From Streptomyces sp. MNU76 (GTDB lineage Bacteria; Actinomycetota; Actinomycetes; Streptomycetales; Streptomycetaceae), in NCBI RefSeq assembly GCF_020982545.1, contig NZ_JAJKLK010000024.1:434001-498000 (forward strand): a stretch of 64,000 bases of DNA. The letters run 5' to 3'. Shown here piece after piece: positions 60,703-64,000 of the stretch. Positions within the stretch are counted from its first letter, which is position 1. Every line of letters starts with the position of its first letter. The notes under the pieces are model-generated. The model saw only the letters and a program-made list of their open reading frames with translations, had not been told where the DNA came from and ran no database searches. The translations under genes were made by a program, and so were the position numbers.

Positions 60703-61374
60703 GTGATCCGGGTAGTGGTGGTCGACGACGAGGCTCTGGTCCGCTCGGGCTTCCAGCTGATTCTGGGCGCGTCCGAGGACATCGAGGTCGTCGCGACCGC
60801 GAGTGGCGGCGAGGCGGTCGACACGGTCAGCCGGGAGCGGCCCGACGTGGTGCTGCTGGACATCCGGATGCCGGACGTCGACGGGCTCACCGTGCTCCGG
60901 GAGCTGCGCACGATGCCGGACCCGCCGGTGGTGGCGATGCTGACCACGTTCGACGCCGACGAGTACATCCTCACCGCCCTGCACTCCGGCGCGGCCGGAT
61001 TCCTGCTCAAGGACACCGAGCCCGAGCAGCTCGCCCACCTGGTGCGGACCCTGGCCGCGGGCGGTGTGGTGCTGTCCCCCAAGGCGTCGCGGACGCTGCT
61101 GCACAGCCACCCCGGCACCGGGACGGCTGTCGACGAGGAGGCCGCCCGGGTCCGGCTGCTCACCGCGCGGGAGCGCGACGTCCTCGTCCTGGTGGCGGAG
61201 GGACTGTCGAACGCCGACATCGGGGCGCGTATCCACCTGGGGGCGGGCACGGTGAAGGACCACGTCAGCGCCATCCTGACGAAGCTTCGCGTGGCGAGCC
61301 GCGTGCAGGCCGCCCTGCTGGCGCAGCGGGCCGGGCTCCTCGACGAGCGCCTGCGGTCGGAGCTCGGCGGATGA
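60703..61374 (+). CDS. NarL/LuxR-family response regulator
   Basis: This 223-aa regulator has a receiver with VVVDDEALVRSGFQLIL, VVLLDIRMPDVDGLTVL (phospho-acceptor Asp) and FLLKDTEPEQLAHLVRT. The LuxR-type helix-turn-helix is LTARERDVLVLVAEGLSNAD, IGARIHLGAGTVKDHVSAIL. It starts with GTG after AGGGTAGGGGGATC. Its stop overlaps the histidine kinase start (ATGA), so they are coupled. The target genes are not indicated; the divergent DUF418 protein is a candidate. Confidence 0.92.
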   Translation: MIRVVVVDDEALVRSGFQLILGASEDIEVVATASGGEAVDTVSRERPDVVLLDIRMPDVDGLTVLRELRTMPDPPVVAMLTTFDADEYILTALHSGAAGFLLKDTEPEQLAHLVRTLAAGGVVLSPKASRTLLHSHPGTGTAVDEEAARVRLLTARERDVLVLVAEGLSNADIGARIHLGAGTVKDHVSAILTKLRVASRVQAALLAQRAGLLDERLRSELGG

Positions 61375-62480
61375 GCCGTGCACGCGCCCTGTGGCAGCGG
61401 GTTCCCGCGCCGGTCATCGACCTCGCCCTGGTGGCCGCGGCGGCCGTGGACGTGCGGCTGAACAACTGGGAGCCCACGCGCCTCGAGGTCGCGCTGGCGG
61501 CTGTCGGGTGCACCGCGCTGGCCTTCCGGCGCCGGTTCCCGCTCGTCGTGTTCCTGCTCACCCTGCCCGTCGCGCTGATGCAGGATGTCGCCGTCGCCGT
61601 GCTCGCGGCGCTGTTCACTCTGGCCGAACGCTCCCGCAACCGCCGTCTCCTCGCCGTGTGCGTCGCCCTGGCCGCCGTCGCGAGCAGCACTCCGTGGCCC
61701 CTGGCCGAGGTCGACCGGACCATGACAGCGGTCTTCTTCGTGTACGGCCTGGCCACGGCCGCGGCACCGGTCCTCTTCGGCCAGCTTCTCCAGGCACAGC
61801 GGGACCTGGCGCGGCGGTTGGCCGAGATCGAGGAGGCAAGGGAACACGAGCGGACCCTGCACGCCCAGGCCGTCCTCGCTCGCGAACGCGCTCAGCTGGC
61901 CCGGGAGATGCACGACGTGGTCTCCCATCAGGTCAGTCTGATCGCCGTACGGGCCGGTGCGTTGCAGGTCGCCACCCGGGACGTGGACGCGAAGGAGGCC
62001 GCTCACACGATCCGTTCGCTGAGCGTCACCACGCTCGACGAACTGCGCACCATGGTCACCCTGCTGCGGGCCTCCGGCGGCGACGTCACCGAGCTGACGC
62101 CTCAGCCCACCCTTGCCGACCTGCGGAAACTCGTGGAATCGAGCGGCACTCACGTACAGCTGACGGGGGAACTGCCGCCCACGGTGAGCACACCCACCCA
62201 ACGCGCCCTCTACCGCACGGTTCAGGAAGCGCTGACCAACGTCCGCAAACACGCACCGGGCGCCACGGCCAGCGTCGAATTGTGGCAGGACGGCGACGGC
62301 ATCGGAGTGACCGTCACCAACACCCCGTCCACGCGTCCTTCCCTGTCCCTCCCCGGCTCCCAGCAAGGCCTCGTCGGCCTGCGCGAGCGCGCCGACATCC
62401 TGCACGGCACCCTGGACGCGGGCCCGACCACGGAAGGCGGCTACCGGGTGCGGCTGCGGATCCCGCTCAGCGCGGAGTGA
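61371..62480 (+). CDS. NarL-partner histidine kinase (HisKA_3 type)
   Basis: This 369-aa kinase has four or five N-terminal TM helices and no large external domain. A coiled region EEAREHERTLHAQAVLARER leads to the HisKA_3 H-box REMHDVVSHQVSLIAVRAGA, with the first His as phospho-site. A compact HATPase carries YRTVQEALTNVRKHAPGATA and GLVGLRERADILHGTL. It is the common streptomycete intramembrane-sensing type. It is coupled to the regulator by 4 bp. No ligand is suggested. Confidence 0.9.
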   Translation: MSRARALWQRVPAPVIDLALVAAAAVDVRLNNWEPTRLEVALAAVGCTALAFRRRFPLVVFLLTLPVALMQDVAVAVLAALFTLAERSRNRRLLAVCVALAAVASSTPWPLAEVDRTMTAVFFVYGLATAAAPVLFGQLLQAQRDLARRLAEIEEAREHERTLHAQAVLARERAQLAREMHDVVSHQVSLIAVRAGALQVATRDVDAKEAAHTIRSLSVTTLDELRTMVTLLRASGGDVTELTPQPTLADLRKLVESSGTHVQLTGELPPTVSTPTQRALYRTVQEALTNVRKHAPGATASVELWQDGDGIGVTVTNTPSTRPSLSLPGSQQGLVGLRERADILHGTLDAGPTTEGGYRVRLRIPLSAE

Positions 62481-62652
62481 GGTGTACACGAACTCCCGCG
62501 GGTTCCCTGGAGCGTCCTTGTCGCTGGTGGCCGCGCAGGCCAGGCCGCGACGGGTTCGTCGGACTGATGGGAGATTCTGACATTCGGTCGGGATTCCTGA
62601 AGGTTCGCTGATATCTTCGGCGCACTGTCGCTCCTGGTGAAGTGAGGTATCT

Positions 62653-63741
62653 GTGGCGCTAGCGACGGTGCGCTCGCTGGGTTCGCCGCGAAGCCTGCGC
62701 ACGGAGCAGGAGTACGAGGACTACGAGCAAGAGCTCGTGGACCAGTACCTGCTGGCGTCCGTCGGCGCCGGGGTCGAGGACGTCACGATCGCGGGCGACC
62801 GGGCGGTGCTCTTCGAGCTGATCCGGTTCGTGGGTCGTCCGGTCTGGACCGTGCAGCCAGACGACGCGGACCGGTTCCTTGTGCATCAGCGCAAGGTCCG
62901 GGACCTGGCGAAGGGCACCGTTCACAAGAAGGCGGGCTCGATCGCCCAGTTCTTCGACTTCCTCATCGCTCGCTACCAAGGCGATGTGCATGCGCTGACC
63001 GGACACGTGCTGGTCCAGCCGATCGACGAGTTCAACCGCCCGGCCAAGGCCGACTACGGTTCGCCGCGCATTCCGCCGTCTTCCTCGGAGGTCGGCGACC
63101 TGTTCTCGGCCTGGCGGACGTCGCTGCCGTCGGCACGCAAGTACCTGCCGGCCGCCCGGGACTACTTCGCCGCGTCGCTGTGGCGGCGCGCCGGGCTGCG
63201 GATCGGCGAGACCAGGATGCTCGACATCCGCGACTGGCGGCCCGACCTGGGCGAGTACGGCAAGATGCACGTTCGGCACGGCAAGGGGAGCCGCGGCCGC
63301 GGCCCCAAGGCCCGGCTCGTCCCGGCGATCAACTCGGTGGACGCGCTGGTGAACTGGTGGTTCACCGACGTACGCCACCAGTTCGGCGACGACTACATGG
63401 ACCCCGACGCTCCGCTGCTGCCCAGTGAGCGCCGTGACCCGCACACCGGCTGGTGCCGCCGCGTGGGCGACGACGCTCTTCGCTCCGGGCTGGCCAAAGC
63501 CGTTGGGCTGTACCTGCCGTCCTGGTCCGGCCGCCTCACACCGCACGGGCTGCGACACTTCTGCGCGTCCGAGTACTACGCCCAGGGGCTGGACCTGAAG
63601 GCGATCCAGGAGCTCCTCGGACACGAGTGGCTGTCCACTACGACCCGTTATGTCCATGTCCACGACGACCACATCGAACACACCTGGGCTGCGGCGAATG
63701 AACGGGTCGCCGCCCGGCTCGGGGCGAGCGACGGGAAGTGA
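62653..63741 (+). CDS. Tyrosine recombinase/integrase
   Basis: This 362-aa site-specific recombinase has an N-terminal SAM-like core-binding domain (TVHKKAGSIAQFFDFLIARY) and a catalytic domain with Arg in AGLRIGETRMLDIRDW. A basic VRHGKGSRGRGPK precedes HGLRHFCASEYYAQGL, and LLGHEWLSTTTRYVHVHDDH provides the GHxW and the nucleophilic Tyr. The set R-K-HxxR-H/W-Y is complete. It starts with GTG 62653 and is followed four bases later by an HTH gene. No attachment site or tRNA was found within the window. Confidence 0.9.
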   Translation: MALATVRSLGSPRSLRTEQEYEDYEQELVDQYLLASVGAGVEDVTIAGDRAVLFELIRFVGRPVWTVQPDDADRFLVHQRKVRDLAKGTVHKKAGSIAQFFDFLIARYQGDVHALTGHVLVQPIDEFNRPAKADYGSPRIPPSSSEVGDLFSAWRTSLPSARKYLPAARDYFAASLWRRAGLRIGETRMLDIRDWRPDLGEYGKMHVRHGKGSRGRGPKARLVPAINSVDALVNWWFTDVRHQFGDDYMDPDAPLLPSERRDPHTGWCRRVGDDALRSGLAKAVGLYLPSWSGRLTPHGLRHFCASEYYAQGLDLKAIQELLGHEWLSTTTRYVHVHDDHIEHTWAAANERVAARLGASDGK

Positions 63742-63745
63742 CACG

Positions 63746-64000
63746 GTGCGCTGGAACCTGCGGATGACGGCCGCGGAGCAAGGCATCTGGAAGTCCACCG
63801 AGATGCGCCGCCGCCTGGCGGAGGCCGGGCTGGAGATCAGCGCGGGGAAAATGTCCGCGCTATGGACCGGCACCCCGACCACCGTGCGCCTGGACGACCT
63901 GGACATCATCTGCGCCGTCCTGGGCTGCACCACCGGCGACCTGCTGATCCACGAGCCTGAGGCCGCCGCGGCCCGCCGCCCGATCAAGCCGACCGAGGCA
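63746..64000 (+). CDS. Cro/C1-type HTH regulator, 3' end outside window
   Basis: This partial frame of 85 codons reads WNLRMTAAEQGIWKSTEMRR, then AGLEISAGKMSALWTGTPTT and LDDLDIICAVLGCTTGDLLI. That matches the compact helix-turn-helix of Cro/C1 (HTH_26-like) proteins. It follows the integrase with a 4-bp gap, so they are probably cotranscribed as in other integrase-HTH pairs. The GTG start at 63746 is the first in frame. Confidence 0.75.
   Translation, partial: MRWNLRMTAAEQGIWKSTEMRRRLAEAGLEISAGKMSALWTGTPTTVRLDDLDIICAVLGCTTGDLLIHEPEAAAARRPIKPTEA

Overview
The window is high-GC actinobacterial DNA, most likely from Streptomyces or a close relative. The support is strong GC3-type codon use, GTG/TTG starts, 1-4 bp gene overlaps, and gene sets typical of the genus: cebREFG-bglC, ehu/ect, DUF2180, SpoIIE-type phosphatases and TIGR04282 proteins. 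It looks like accessory rather than core chromosome. At least nine genes are frameshifted or truncated, several insertion sequences are present, and a tyrosine integrase sits at the right edge. All family names come from reading translations by eye; no database search was run.

Layout. 1-3.7 kb: an OmpR-type two-component pair, then a GT2 glycosyltransferase / TIGR04282 / methyltransferase operon. 3.7-11.3 kb: a decayed stretch with a 5'-truncated TerC, a multiply frameshifted TrkA/RCK-like gene, an intact NfeD-flotillin pair, an IS256 scrap and a broken SulP transporter. 11.3-15.4 kb: a CopC-CopD copper protein followed by a damaged YcnI gene and a membrane protein. 15.7-21.5 kb: a lactonase-like beta-propeller, an F420-type reductase, a SpoIIE phosphatase, a MarR regulator and membrane proteins, with three related TTGCA-TGCAA palindromes. 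22.4-27 kb: a hydrolase and an ISL3/IS5 cluster. 27-29.4 kb: a site-2 protease, a small membrane protein and a retropepsin-like lipoprotein.

29.9-36.4 kb: a complete compatible-solute locus. The importer ehuBCDA is followed by ectABCD, so uptake and synthesis of ectoine and 5-hydroxyectoine are encoded together.

36.6-49.4 kb: a sulfide/persulfide island. It holds a CstR-type two-cysteine repressor, thioredoxin, two different sulfide:quinone reductases, a DsrC/TusE-like protein, a DsrE-like protein, three rhodanese-type proteins, a persulfide dioxygenase, TauE/SafE and a second, cysteine-poor CstR paralogue. Eight copies of an ATACCC-N4-GGGTAT palindrome lie at its promoters. I consider this the most interesting system in the window. 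Several operators now face truncated genes, so the island is partly decaying. A two-component system with a Met/His-rich sensor loop adjoins it.

49.6-55.9 kb: a cebEFG-bglC-like beta-glucoside uptake operon with its LacI regulator and twin operators. 56-59 kb: two identical, inverted 169-bp hairpin elements flank a GH16-like gene, and an IS701 element is inserted at the end of the second copy. 59.3-64 kb: a DUF418-like membrane protein, a NarL-type two-component pair, a tyrosine integrase and a partial HTH gene.
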